A DNA stretch of 64,000 nucleotides from CAWCPR01 sp963797475 (GTDB lineage: Bacteria > Chloroflexota > Anaerolineae > Anaerolineales > UBA4823): contig CAWCPR010000012.1 in the NCBI GenBank assembly GCA_963797475.1, positions 1 through 64,000 on the forward strand, given 5' to 3'. The notes beneath the pieces were generated by a model, which saw only the letters and a list, made by a program, of their open reading frames with translations, had not been told where the DNA came from and did no database searches. Shown in pieces: positions 18,260 to 27,403 of this stretch. The stretch's first letter is position 1. Every line of letters starts with the position of its first letter. Position numbers and translations under genes: made by a program.

Positions 18260-19767
18260 CTCGCCAGCAGCTGGTCATACTGCTGCAAGTTCACCGGCTG
18301 GTTGCCAAACGCAGCCAGGGGCGCGAAGCGCTCTGTTTCCGGGATGGAAAATTGCGACGGCGTTGGCTGCAGCTGGCGCAGACACAGCATCACCCCATCC
18401 AGGCTGGCTGCACCCAGCTCGAGCGCTGCATGCACGGCTTGCTGGATCTGGTCTGCGGGATGATCCTGGTGCAGTTTGAGCACGGCGATGAATTCTTTCA
18501 CCCCGCGGCCTTCGGGCAGGCGGGTGCGCAGGGCTTCCAGCAGCCGGTCGTAGTCCTTGGGCCAGTGTTTGCGCCAATAACGCAGGGGTTTGGCGTGCTC
18601 AAAGGCGCCTGGGCGCTGTTCCAGCAGGTTCAGGTAGTGCAGCGGGTTGAGGAGATCCTGCTCTGGCTTCAAACCGCGTGGATGAGCGGCGATCACTTCA
18701 TTGCCAAACAGGATCTCGACCCGGAAGGGATAAGCCCGCAGCACAAGCTGGTCATTGCCATGCTCGCTGGGTACGGAGTAGCGGTTGGTATCCAGATCCA
18801 CCTGGCTGTATCCGTTGGGTTTCACCGGGTAACTGACACAAGCCGGAAATAGCTCGCCGGGCAAGGGCAGTAACTGGCTGCGTTCGTCCGCCAACAGATC
18901 GGCCACACTGACCCGTTGGCCGCGCACACGCCGCTGCTGATTCTCCTGGCAGGCTTTCCACAGCCGGGCGTTCAACTCTTCGTAGCTGCCCACTTCCAGC
19001 AGCGGCGTCATGAAGTTGCGCTGGATGTAGCCGACATCGTTCTCCACCCCGCCCTTCTCGTGTCCCTGTGCCGGGTTGCAGTAGAAGCTCTCGAACAGGT
19101 AGTAGCTGCGGAATTTCTTGAAGTTCTCCTGCTCATGCCGGTTGTGCCCGGTCAGGATCTTGTACACGGCTGTTTTCAGGTTGTCGTACGTCAGCCGCCG
19201 GGGAACGCCACCCAGAAAGCGGAACGCCTGGTTGTGTCCTTCGAAGAATGCTTCCTGTTTCTGGAACGGAAAGGCCATCACAAAGCGCACTTTCGAGTAA
19301 TTCAAGCGTAGGATGAACAACTGCACCGTCACCCGTTCCCCGGCCAGGATTACCTCTGCTTCCCCCCAATCCACCTGACCATCTTGCCCAGGATCGAACT
19401 CCAGCGGTATGTATTTCTCCTTGTACGCATCTTTCCGCCGCTCTCGGCTGACATAGTTGTGCACGGCACCCTCACTGCCGGTGTAGCCTTCTCCCCGCAA
19501 TATCTCGAAGATGCGGTGTGCCGTGTAGCGCTGCTTCCGCTTCTGTTTCTTGCTCTCTTTCAACAGTTCGACTATTCGTTGTTTGTAAGGTCCAATCACC
19601 GGCGCATCGCGCGGTTTTGCCAACGTGTAGGGCATCGGCGCCGCATGCACGATCGCTTTGCGGATCGTTTCTCGATCATACCCCAGCATCTTATGGATTG
19701 CACGGATGCTCTGCTTCTTGATAAAGTATGCTCGTCGTATCTCTTCGAAATCTTCCACCGTTTTCAT
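18256..19767 (-). CDS. istA: IS21 IstA-like DDE transposase
   Basis: 503-residue transposase. An N-terminal helix-turn-helix (residues about 18-40) is followed by a DDE retroviral-integrase-like core with Asp133 (GQVDWGEA), Asp195 (LTYDNLKTAV) and Glu242 (EKGGVENDVGY). The C-terminal beta-rich Mu-transposase-like domain contains YSQVDLDTNRYSVP. The length and the overlapping istB gene are those of an intact IS21 pair, so the element may still be mobile. Confidence 0.93.
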   Translation of the reverse strand: MKTVEDFEEIRRAYFIKKQSIRAIHKMLGYDRETIRKAIVHAAPMPYTLAKPRDAPVIGPYKQRIVELLKESKKQKRKQRYTAHRIFEILRGEGYTGSEGAVHNYVSRERRKDAYKEKYIPLEFDPGQDGQVDWGEAEVILAGERVTVQLFILRLNYSKVRFVMAFPFQKQEAFFEGHNQAFRFLGGVPRRLTYDNLKTAVYKILTGHNRHEQENFKKFRSYYLFESFYCNPAQGHEKGGVENDVGYIQRNFMTPLLEVGSYEELNARLWKACQENQQRRVRGQRVSVADLLADERSQLLPLPGELFPACVSYPVKPNGYSQVDLDTNRYSVPSEHGNDQLVLRAYPFRVEILFGNEVIAAHPRGLKPEQDLLNPLHYLNLLEQRPGAFEHAKPLRYWRKHWPKDYDRLLEALRTRLPEGRGVKEFIAVLKLHQDHPADQIQQAVHAALELGAASLDGVMLCLRQLQPTPSQFSIPETERFAPLAAFGNQPVNLQQYDQLLAR

Positions 19768-19867
19768 CTCCTTACCTCCAGGTGCTCTATGGTACCCGGA
19801 GAGTGAGTTCCGGTGGACGGTTTTTCAATGTTAATTTTCAGCCAAGGTGGTCGGTTTTTATTTTACA

Positions 19868-20747
19868 AAATACAAGCGCCGAAGACGTGCTGGACAACAC
19901 TGTTTACGAACCAGAGGCGCAGGACGAAATTCCATTCCGCGGCAGGCACCTCGTTGCTGCGAAGCTTGCAGATGGGCAAGGGTATGTGTCTCTCAACTCC
20001 GTTGCCGCGGCTTTCGGCATCACACGCCAGGCGCTGTTTGCCCGGCTTAACCGCAAAAATGACTGGTTTTCACCTTACATTGCCCGGATTCGCCTCCAGA
20101 CAGCCGGCGGACCACAGGCGATGGTCTGCATGAACGCCGTCGCGCTGCCCCTATTCCTGGCCGGGACCTCGCTCGAGTCCGTCAAAGACCCGGAAGCCCG
20201 TTCTGTCCTGGGGGCTTTTCTATCCGAGGCCAGGGATGTGCTGGCTGAACATTTTGGCATCACCGAGCGCGGCGAAATGGATTTTATGCGGGTGACTATG
20301 GCGCGCCTGGTCGCCGAGCGCGAGGCAGAGGACCGCGGACTGGAAGGTCGGGCCAAGCAATCCTACGTCGACGAGCAGATTGCCCAGATCCGGCGGGAAC
20401 ACGAGGAGAAGATCGCGCAAATCCGGAAAGCCTACAGCGACCTGCGCACACAAATCAGAGCCGCAACACCCACTCCGGAACGGCTGACGCCGGAACAGGT
20501 GGGTCAGGTCAGCAACACAGTACGGGCGCTGGGATATCTCCTGCAGGAACGCGGCGTCAACAACCCCTACCCGCGCGTCTATGCCACGATCTGGCGCATG
20601 TCCGGAGTCGGCACGACCGAGCGCATCCCGCAGTCGAAGTTTGAAGAGATCATGACCTGGATGGAAAGGCAGATCCAGATCCTAAGCCAGGCCCCACGCT
20701 TATCCCCTGAGCAGGAGGATAACCTGCTGGACAGCCTGGATTTATAA
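19868..20747 (+). pseudogene. Phage antirepressor-like protein, 5' end removed by IS21
   Basis: About 290 residues remain in frame. The N-terminal region (IPFRGRHLVAAKLADGQGYV, then SLNSVAAAFGITRQALFARL and CMNAVALPLFLAGT) resembles the P22_AR_N/Bro-type antirepressor domain. A long charged coiled coil (EEKIAQIRKAYSDLRTQIR) and a helical C-terminal domain follow. The first codons and the promoter lie at 14751-14860 on the other side of the IS21 element. Native expression is therefore probably lost unless an outward IS promoter reads in. A related gene lies at the right edge of the window. Confidence 0.65.
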
Positions 20748-20847
20748 CCGAAACAGTTCTATGTAGAATTTGCACTGTCCCTGGTGACTGCGAATTTTTG
20801 TTTTCCGCACGGGTCTTCATTGATACTGTCCAAGGTGGCGAGCCAGC

Positions 20848-22773
20848 CTACTTGCGGAGATAGTAATGCTTGTGGATTGAATTGAAAAACAAAATCACCG
20901 CAAGAAAACCAATTCCACCAAAAATGCCGTTGCAAATTTCATTTATCTTTTTGCTAATCTCCTTCAATGCCCATTCCGTGATCTGCTTGACCAGTTTCTC
21001 TAATTCCTGTTCTCCCCGCGCTTTCCAATCGTCGATCATTTCTTGAATTTTTCGCTCAATTTCCTCCTTCTTGTCCGCCATATCTTTTGGGACCACAACC
21101 ACCACAACGGCAATTTCAGGCCCAAAGGCTTCACCTTTTTGGTACATTTGGAATCGCTGGACAAGCACCCCGCTCGTGTTGATCTCCCAATCCCATGTTG
21201 CTGTTTGGCCGGGTGCAATTGCCCCGGGAAGTGGAAGGGATTCCACAACCGGGGATAGCAGAGACCAGGGTTCCTCACGCAATTCAACCTCATCTTCGGA
21301 ACTCCAGGTGAAGGCGCCTGAATTTATCACTTCTATTTGTACCTGAGCCGTCTCACCTTCAATCACTACCGTGTAGTAAACCCGCTCCTTTGGCTCAGCT
21401 TCTAGCGGAAGGGTTATTCCTTTTCCCTGCGGAGCATAGAGCGCCAAGTAATTTGTAAGGTCCCTGTCCACATTCTCTGGATAGACGAGAATTTCCGGCG
21501 GTCCCATAAACAACATCTGGCTGGAACCACCCCCGTCAAATTTCATCGCATTCCAAACGCCCAGCTTTTGCAGCATGAAATTCGTGATCGTGCCCGGGTC
21601 TCGATGGCTGGTGGAAACGACGAAGAACAGCCAGCGGTTGTCTTTCGAGATTCCAACCGCTGTATGCGGCGCAGAACGGCAGCTTGTGCTATCGTAACCC
21701 TCGAACAGCGGGATGGGTTTGGGATCCTTCTTATTCCATGTACAATTTTCGATCGGCTCCAATACATCCAGCTCTTTGACTCCCCCGCACGAGGCTGAGC
21801 CTTCCACAGGAAACCCATTTTGAATGAGCCAGGGGCCTCCACCGATCCCCGTATAGACCCATCCGGGGACACTGCTCGAATCCGTTTCTAATCGATCGAT
21901 TGCCGCGAGCAAACGCCCCGTGGACGGATCAAGCCTCTCCCCTATCCCAAGCCAGGGCCGCAGGGCGGCATTGTAGTCGTCATCACATTTATCGGCTCCA
22001 TCCAGGCGATCTCGTCGAACAACGATGAGTCCTTCAGGGCCGTGGGTCGCATCGGGCGAGCCATAATCGGCATTGATGATGGCCGCTAATTGTGGGGACG
22101 CCCTCACCTCACGGGCGCGCCCAACCGCGTTATCAATACTCATGGTAGGGTATAGAGAGCGGTTGCCGGACACGAAACACCCCTTCGCCGGGCCTGCCCA
22201 ATCCGGGACATTCGGATCGCGGCAGGGGAGTAAACCCTCGTGCCCATCGCTATATCCTTTGGGGAGGATGTATTCGATGGCTATCCCTGCGGATTGTAGG
22301 TCGATGACCAGCACGTGAACTGGGAGGCCGGTCTCATCCACCCCTTCGCAATACTCCATTCCCTGGTACATTTCTCTATCGGGAGGACATTTCAGATTTG
22401 CTCGCCAATCAACTTGCTCACTGCCTTCACCTGTCTCGCCAGCCTGAGGGGATACCCCTGAGATGGGCTTCAAAAAGTTTCCGGCCGCCCATCCCCTTCC
22501 CATCGTTCCCTCGATCTCCCACCATTGGTAACCATCGGCGGTCTCGGGTCCGCCAACTATCTTCATGACCGTACCGTTGGGTAACTTAGCTACAACGGGG
22601 GAACTGAGCCCAGCATCCTGTCGTAAGTTCAGATTGCTCCCGCTGGTCGCGACAACGACTTCATCACCAACCTCAAACCCCCCGGCTTGAGCGAAGGCCG
22701 GATGTGGATATGCCTGGAGAAGAAATAGCGCGATGATGATCCCGAATAGCCATCTCTTTTTTATCCTGATCAT
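20848..22773 (-). CDS. Secreted SH3-phosphodiester glycosidase-like protein
   Basis: 641 residues with an N-terminal signal peptide (LFGIIIALFLLQAYPHPAFA). A bacterial SH3 domain follows (residues about 38-105; LNLRQDAGLSSPVVAKLPNG), then a NAGPA/DUF2233-type phosphodiester glycosidase domain with INADYG, GGGPWLIQNG, HTAVGISKDNRWLFFVV and NAMKFDGGGSSQM. After that come an NBR1-like Ig domain (VQIEVINSGAFTW; APGQTATWDWEI), a charged amphipathic region, and a C-terminal membrane helix (FFGG-like GIGFLAVILFF). It probably works at the cell surface on glycans or cell-wall-linked sugars. It lies 73 bases after BrxL on the same strand and could be the last cistron of the defence operon or a separate gene. 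Confidence 0.72.
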   Translation of the reverse strand: MIRIKKRWLFGIIIALFLLQAYPHPAFAQAGGFEVGDEVVVATSGSNLNLRQDAGLSSPVVAKLPNGTVMKIVGGPETADGYQWWEIEGTMGRGWAAGNFLKPISGVSPQAGETGEGSEQVDWRANLKCPPDREMYQGMEYCEGVDETGLPVHVLVIDLQSAGIAIEYILPKGYSDGHEGLLPCRDPNVPDWAGPAKGCFVSGNRSLYPTMSIDNAVGRAREVRASPQLAAIINADYGSPDATHGPEGLIVVRRDRLDGADKCDDDYNAALRPWLGIGERLDPSTGRLLAAIDRLETDSSSVPGWVYTGIGGGPWLIQNGFPVEGSASCGGVKELDVLEPIENCTWNKKDPKPIPLFEGYDSTSCRSAPHTAVGISKDNRWLFFVVSTSHRDPGTITNFMLQKLGVWNAMKFDGGGSSQMLFMGPPEILVYPENVDRDLTNYLALYAPQGKGITLPLEAEPKERVYYTVVIEGETAQVQIEVINSGAFTWSSEDEVELREEPWSLLSPVVESLPLPGAIAPGQTATWDWEINTSGVLVQRFQMYQKGEAFGPEIAVVVVVVPKDMADKKEEIERKIQEMIDDWKARGEQELEKLVKQITEWALKEISKKINEICNGIFGGIGFLAVILFFNSIHKHYYLRK

Positions 22774-22845
22774 GATCCACTCTCCCGAAGAATAATTGGG
22801 GGCCTATTCAGCTCTGTCGTTGATCATTTCCAGTAGAAAATTGTG

Positions 22846-24930
22846 CTATTCAGAATGGGCGGTGATCAACGCTATGGACAATGCTTCGCGGATATCGTTG
22901 ACGTATCGGGCCTCTATCCGATTTTTGATATATTCTGGCAGATTCTGCACATCCCTTTCGTTCTCCGCCGGCAGGATCACCGTCTTCACGCCGGCATCGA
23001 TGGCTGCCATGAGCTTGGGCTGAATGCCGCCTACACCGAGCACTTTGCCCATAATCGTAATCTCGCCACTCATGGCAATATCGTGGCGTACCGGCTGATC
23101 TTTCAACGCTGAAACAATCCCGGTAACAATTGTGACGCCAGCCGACGGCCCTTCTTTAGGCAGCGCCATCATCGTCGCCAGCACGGCGATATCGAAATTT
23201 TCGCTCCAGTCCGGGGCAATTCCAAGGTCCGGTGCATGGGAACGAATATATTGTGCGGCTGCTTCAATCAACTCACGCATTACCCGCTGAATCGAACCCA
23301 GCGGAATAATCCGGCCATGGCCTTTGGTGGCCTGCATCTCGAAGCGCAAGATCATCCCCTGTTCTCCAGCAACCGCCAGGCCTACAACCTCCCCTACCAA
23401 CGGCTTTGTTGGCATTTCGACATGCACCTTGCGGTCGCCCTCCAATAGAGTGGGGAAGAGGATCTTGCCGGTGGCCACCATTCGCGCTCCAATTTTGACA
23501 GGGGGATACTCGCCTGGCGCCATCAGGTGTAATTGGTTGCGTATCCGCTGGCGGCCTTCAACAGCCAGCAGGAGCAGCTCTTCTAACTGCTCGTCGGTAA
23601 TGCCCTCACCCTCAGCCCCTCTCCCAAAATTGGGAGAGGGGAGACTGACATGGGGATACATCAGCTTGAGCAGGCCGGAGAGCGTCTTGTGAATGGCGCG
23701 CACGTCCCGGGATGTCAGCCCAGGGCCGTGTCCGGCTCCTTCAAACAGCTCGAAACGGCTCTTGAGCGGGCCGAGCACTTCCACCCGGCGCAGCTCGTGC
23801 ATGATCTCGCAGAAATAATCGGTGATAAAGCCATAATCCTGGCTGGCAGACTCTGGAGTGATTTTGGGAATCTCCCAACCCGGCAGGTAATAGTGCAGCC
23901 GGTCAATCAGCGCCTCCACCTGAAGATAGCTGGGCAGCGGCTCGAACAGGTGATAATACTTCTCGTGCGGCAGCTTGCCCTGCACATCCAGGTTGCCTAC
24001 CATCACAATCGAGCCAAATGCCAGGATCTCTTTCTTCCCACGGCTAAACTTGGCGTCCTGCATATAGCCCTGCATGATGCTGACCATCGCTCTGGGATCG
24101 GTAAAGTCGGTGTTGGCGATCTCATCGAAAACGACCGCTTCCCGGGTACCCACCAGCCCAACGTTGCCGGTGTTCAAGTTGATGAACAGGCCGGCTGGAG
24201 TGGCTTTTCCACCGGAAAGCACGTGGGCATAGTAGGACACATTACGGAACAGGTAGGTCTTGCCGGTCTCGCGCGGGCCCAACTCGATCATATTGTGATT
24301 GGTTTCCACCAAAGGCACCGCGCGGCTCAGGTAGAGCAGCTTCTCCCGCCGCGTCATGCGTTCCGGATTGAGGCCGAATGAATTCGTCAGGATATCCAGC
24401 CATTCCTGGTCGGTAAATTGTTTCCGCTTCTCGATAAATTCGCGCGCATCGATCATCGAGATCTGGAAGGGCGTGAATTCGATCACTTTGAAAGGCCGGA
24501 TTTTTTTGTTGTGGACTTCGCTCTCATCGTAGGTCAAGGTGATCGTACCCCACATCCCGCCGGCCAGCAGCATGGTATACTGGCGCACCAGGCTCTCCTC
24601 GACGTTGACAAAGCTCTCGTTGATGGCGCTGATCGTGCCCCAATATTTATCTTCAGTCTCCACCAGGCGCACTTCCAGGTTGGCGATGATGGTGTGCTGG
24701 CGGTTCTCGCGGATGTAAGCGCGGATGCGCTCGGCCTCGGCCCCGTGGACGAAGTTCTCTCGCAGGCGGCGCTTGACGCGTTCAAAGTCTTCGTCAAAAG
24801 TCTCTTCAGAGCAGTAGTTGTCGATCAGATACTCCAGCACGTAGCGCGGGAACTCGTCCATGCCTGTGTTGAAAGTCAGACGTTTGTTGACGACTTTACC
24901 GGTGAAGGTTTCTTTGAATCGAAGGTTCAT
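22846..24930 (-). CDS. brxL: BrxL, Lon-like ATPase/protease of BREX
   Basis: 694-residue protein with the BrxL layout. The N-terminal domain contains RFKETFTGKVVNKRLT. An AAA+ core follows, with P-loop LGPRETGKTYLF (a GPRETGK form typical of BrxL), Walker B VVFDEIAN and the GSIVMVGNLD sensor. The C-terminal Lon-type domain has the Ser/Lys dyad region LPKEGPSAGVTIVT and GGIQPKLMAAIDAG. In BREX the BrxL complex binds and translocates DNA and is needed for defence in types 1 and 4. The start at 24930 follows GAGGAAATTC; the frame opens upstream without a better site. A palindromic repeat encodes an extra stretch, PSPNFGRGAEGEG, near residues 430-443. Confidence 0.93.
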   Translation of the reverse strand: MNLRFKETFTGKVVNKRLTFNTGMDEFPRYVLEYLIDNYCSEETFDEDFERVKRRLRENFVHGAEAERIRAYIRENRQHTIIANLEVRLVETEDKYWGTISAINESFVNVEESLVRQYTMLLAGGMWGTITLTYDESEVHNKKIRPFKVIEFTPFQISMIDAREFIEKRKQFTDQEWLDILTNSFGLNPERMTRREKLLYLSRAVPLVETNHNMIELGPRETGKTYLFRNVSYYAHVLSGGKATPAGLFINLNTGNVGLVGTREAVVFDEIANTDFTDPRAMVSIMQGYMQDAKFSRGKKEILAFGSIVMVGNLDVQGKLPHEKYYHLFEPLPSYLQVEALIDRLHYYLPGWEIPKITPESASQDYGFITDYFCEIMHELRRVEVLGPLKSRFELFEGAGHGPGLTSRDVRAIHKTLSGLLKLMYPHVSLPSPNFGRGAEGEGITDEQLEELLLLAVEGRQRIRNQLHLMAPGEYPPVKIGARMVATGKILFPTLLEGDRKVHVEMPTKPLVGEVVGLAVAGEQGMILRFEMQATKGHGRIIPLGSIQRVMRELIEAAAQYIRSHAPDLGIAPDWSENFDIAVLATMMALPKEGPSAGVTIVTGIVSALKDQPVRHDIAMSGEITIMGKVLGVGGIQPKLMAAIDAGVKTVILPAENERDVQNLPEYIKNRIEARYVNDIREALSIALITAHSE
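23603..23641. repeat. Palindromic repeat inserted in frame within brxL
   Basis: CCCTCACCCTCAGCCCC is followed by a tight hairpin, CCTCTCCCAAAATTGGGAGAGG. It has the same consensus as the element at 29714-29779 in a methyltransferase gene. Translated in frame it adds a Gly/Pro-rich loop to BrxL between the ATPase core and the protease half. Such short palindromes are dispersed extragenic elements in many GC-rich genomes; here they sit in coding sequence. Confidence 0.7.
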
Positions 24931-24977
24931 GAATTTCCTCGTATAAACCATGAATTATGTCGAGTGATAAATGATTT

Positions 24978-26519
24978 CTACATGTAAAATCTGTAATAGG
25001 GTGCGATCGGATCATCCTCTCCGATATACTTCAAGATACCACCCACCTGCTTAGATGCTCGTATCGTGATCGGGAAACTTCCATCGAACTGGGTGTTGTT
25101 CCAGTTCATTTTCGTCAATGTCAATATTTCCCGTCCCAAATAGACAGGTGTCTGTTCGGTGTATTCGCATCGAAATAACAAGGAGCGTGGTGCGTACAGA
25201 CCGGGATAGGTTGCAAAAAAAGGAATACTGCCGCGGGTGTATAGAATGTGAGATCTTGCATCCAGGCTGACGAAGGTTCCTCGTAGGGGAGGATAAAAAC
25301 CAGCTCTGAAGAGGCGCGTGAAGGATTTATCCATGCTGATCAAATCCACCATTTCGATCCGGAGGGTTTTGACAGCGGCTGTGAAACCCGCGATCTCATC
25401 CTGGTCGTATTTTGAACTCTTATGCACGACCACTCGCGCCGGATAATTCTTGTGTTCCTTGTAATAAAGGGCAAGTGCATTCTCTAATAATTCCTGGGAA
25501 GCTTCTGCTGATAAATGCACCTGCCTATCCTTCTTAGACACCTTGGCTTGTCCACCGCGCACGATAACGCCTTCGCCTCTTTCGTTGAATACTTGGGCGA
25601 TACTCGTTTGTAAGGTAAACTCATCCAGGGTTTTGTAGAAACTAATACCAATATAACAAGTTGTGAAATCCGATTGGCTTCGTGGCATCCGCCAGGGTAC
25701 ACCGCCGGCTTTGTAATATAAAGCCGTGTGCAAATTCCAGGCTCTGGTTGCCTCGTCCTGGCGTTGACCTTTCCCGTTATCGGCAATTGAGTCGATGTGT
25801 TTCTTCGTTTCGTCGTAGGTATACGGAAGGATAATTTGGACTGGGATATTTAGCCCCATCGCTGTAGCCTTCAGCATATGATGCAGATTGAGAAGCACCT
25901 TACTATCAATGTCATCTGAAATGTCATCGTCAATCGCCCCTTCTACGGGGCTATCGACACCTTCACTTTCGTCGGCGTCATCCTCGTTTTCTATCTTTAC
26001 CTGTTTCTCCTTCTTCACTCTGGATTTCACGGGGGTGGCTAGCGACCATAGATGTGAAAGTAATGATTGTGGTAGGGCGCAAATTAAAACATTGACCTTG
26101 GCTTTCTCTGCCAAGTATTTCAATTCATCGTAAAAGATGTCAACTGCTTCTTTGACTACCAAATTCACACTGCCAAACTTGCTGAGCGCGTCGATATCAG
26201 CCTGGCGGACAACCCTTTCCATACTGGAATCCATGACCAATGTAGATTGGAAGCTTGTATCAGTAGAAAAACCTGGGAAACGGGGAAAAAGATTGGGCTT
26301 ATTGCTCGACTTGGCGGGTATTTCCCCTCGACATTTCTCCAGCCATGTACGAAGTCCTTCGACTGTTTCGTTCGTACCAACGATCCCTAGGCGAATAGCT
26401 TTGGGTGCCAGAGAATGTTCGAAATCGACCGGTCCCCAATTCATAATTCCATATCGAATATCAACATGCCGGCCTGCACCGAACTCTAATTCAGGTTCTT
26501 CAAAAAAGTCAATTTTCAT
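24978..26519 (-). CDS. Short prokaryotic Argonaute (MID-PIWI, catalytically inactive)
   Basis: 513 residues with no N or PAZ domain, the size of short pAgos. MID-PIWI landmarks are HTALYYKAGGVPWRM (about 268-282), CYIGISFYK (about 288-296), YPARVVVHKSSKYDQDEI (about 359-376), the LYTRGS region, and C-terminal LTKMNWNNTQFDG followed by KQVGGILKY. The first catalytic aspartate of the PIWI tetrad is replaced by Ser (GIS where GID is usual), so slicing is not expected. Short pAgos bind a guide and target and switch on a partner effector. An acidic insertion at about 170-206 is unusual. The ATG at 26519 lies 12 bases after the APAZ gene stop. It is preceded by the APAZ and DUF4365 parts of its partner, giving a SPARDA-type pair. 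Confidence 0.88.
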   Translation of the reverse strand: MKIDFFEEPELEFGAGRHVDIRYGIMNWGPVDFEHSLAPKAIRLGIVGTNETVEGLRTWLEKCRGEIPAKSSNKPNLFPRFPGFSTDTSFQSTLVMDSSMERVVRQADIDALSKFGSVNLVVKEAVDIFYDELKYLAEKAKVNVLICALPQSLLSHLWSLATPVKSRVKKEKQVKIENEDDADESEGVDSPVEGAIDDDISDDIDSKVLLNLHHMLKATAMGLNIPVQIILPYTYDETKKHIDSIADNGKGQRQDEATRAWNLHTALYYKAGGVPWRMPRSQSDFTTCYIGISFYKTLDEFTLQTSIAQVFNERGEGVIVRGGQAKVSKKDRQVHLSAEASQELLENALALYYKEHKNYPARVVVHKSSKYDQDEIAGFTAAVKTLRIEMVDLISMDKSFTRLFRAGFYPPLRGTFVSLDARSHILYTRGSIPFFATYPGLYAPRSLLFRCEYTEQTPVYLGREILTLTKMNWNNTQFDGSFPITIRASKQVGGILKYIGEDDPIAPYYRFYM

Positions 26520-26531
26520 GAAATACACTTA

Positions 26532-27278
26532 TCAAGGTTTGAACATCTCTTTAATCAACGGGAACTCGTTTTGTTGAATGTAAGATATCTTCTGTTCATC
26601 TCGTTCTTCCTGTGGAAGCCAGGCGCGATCATCAATGCCATGATCCAGATCGAACGACACCAAGGAGCCGAACTTCAAGAAAGGATAGGGTTTACTAAAT
26701 AAAGTTAGCCTGCCTCTCAGTTTATCCGCCCACATCACCACCTGGCCTAAAACGGCTTGGTTTCTTTCAAATCGTTTGATTTTTTGCAGCATTTCCTCAT
26801 GATAATAAGACTCAAATATTCCATTCCAGGTAAACCGGTAATGCGGGGTGATTTCGAGATACCATGCATCGCCATAGCGATAAAACTTGCCGAAAAAAGC
26901 AGAGTGCCGGTAATAACTCACCTTATTGCGATCTTTCTTGCTCTTATAAGCCCGAAATACTTTTCGCCCCGCTTTTGATCTCAAGCTTTGATATGACCAC
27001 TCGATATCGCTCAAGTCATCAGTAGATGAAACATAATAGTACTTGCGTTTTCGATCAAATCTAATTTCTGGCCAGAGCATTTCACGTAAACATCGATTTA
27101 ACAACCAAACAAAATCTCGTTCCATATCTGGATCGTCAGTGAATGCCCATTCATCTGAACTAAATTCTTCAACTGTCCCCTGATCGCAAATCTCATTCCA
27201 GGGATACTCGTGCAAATCATGAAAACTCAAGATGCGCTTTTCTTTGAGGAGCCACTCCATTCCGACTTCGACATCCAT
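26532..27278 (-). CDS. APAZ half of a DREN-APAZ effector (frame-shifted from its nuclease half)
   Basis: 248 residues from the first ATG, but the frame is open far upstream, to about 27525, and its upstream translation continues the DUF4365 protein (KARKERKIHFNKVKDRFDT). The region FLKFGSLVSFDLD with HGIDDRAWLP, just before the short Argonaute gene, fits the APAZ domain, which replaces the N-PAZ part of Argonaute and holds the partner protein. I infer that one gene (27880 to 26532, about 449 residues) was split by a missing base at 27519-27523. If the break is real, the APAZ half alone would lack the nuclease. Confidence 0.72.
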   Translation of the reverse strand: MDVEVGMEWLLKEKRILSFHDLHEYPWNEICDQGTVEEFSSDEWAFTDDPDMERDFVWLLNRCLREMLWPEIRFDRKRKYYYVSSTDDLSDIEWSYQSLRSKAGRKVFRAYKSKKDRNKVSYYRHSAFFGKFYRYGDAWYLEITPHYRFTWNGIFESYYHEEMLQKIKRFERNQAVLGQVVMWADKLRGRLTLFSKPYPFLKFGSLVSFDLDHGIDDRAWLPQEERDEQKISYIQQNEFPLIKEMFKP

Positions 27279-27403
27279 TTCTCGGAACTTTTCCCAAAGC
27301 TGGCCAGGCGTACGATATTCTGTCTCGGCTAGAAAAAGGCTTTGGCCAAAGCCTTCAACCTTGAGCAGATTGGAATAGAGCTTCTCTCTTTTCGGAACCG
27401 GAT

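Larger units (their letters stand above)
14860..19867. mobile_element. IS21-family element carrying a serine recombinase module
   Basis: About 5.0 kb. The left end (from 14860) and the complement of the right end (to 19867) both start TGT and share AAAAACCGACCAC. Further copies of GAAAAACCNNCCA lie inside the left end (14891, 14936, 14959) and the right end (about 19815-19831), matching the multiple terminal repeats of IS21 elements. The right half holds istA and istB. The left half holds a large serine recombinase with two small companion genes, which IS21 elements do not normally carry. A clean target-site duplication could not be recognised. It interrupts an antirepressor-like gene. Confidence 0.75.
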
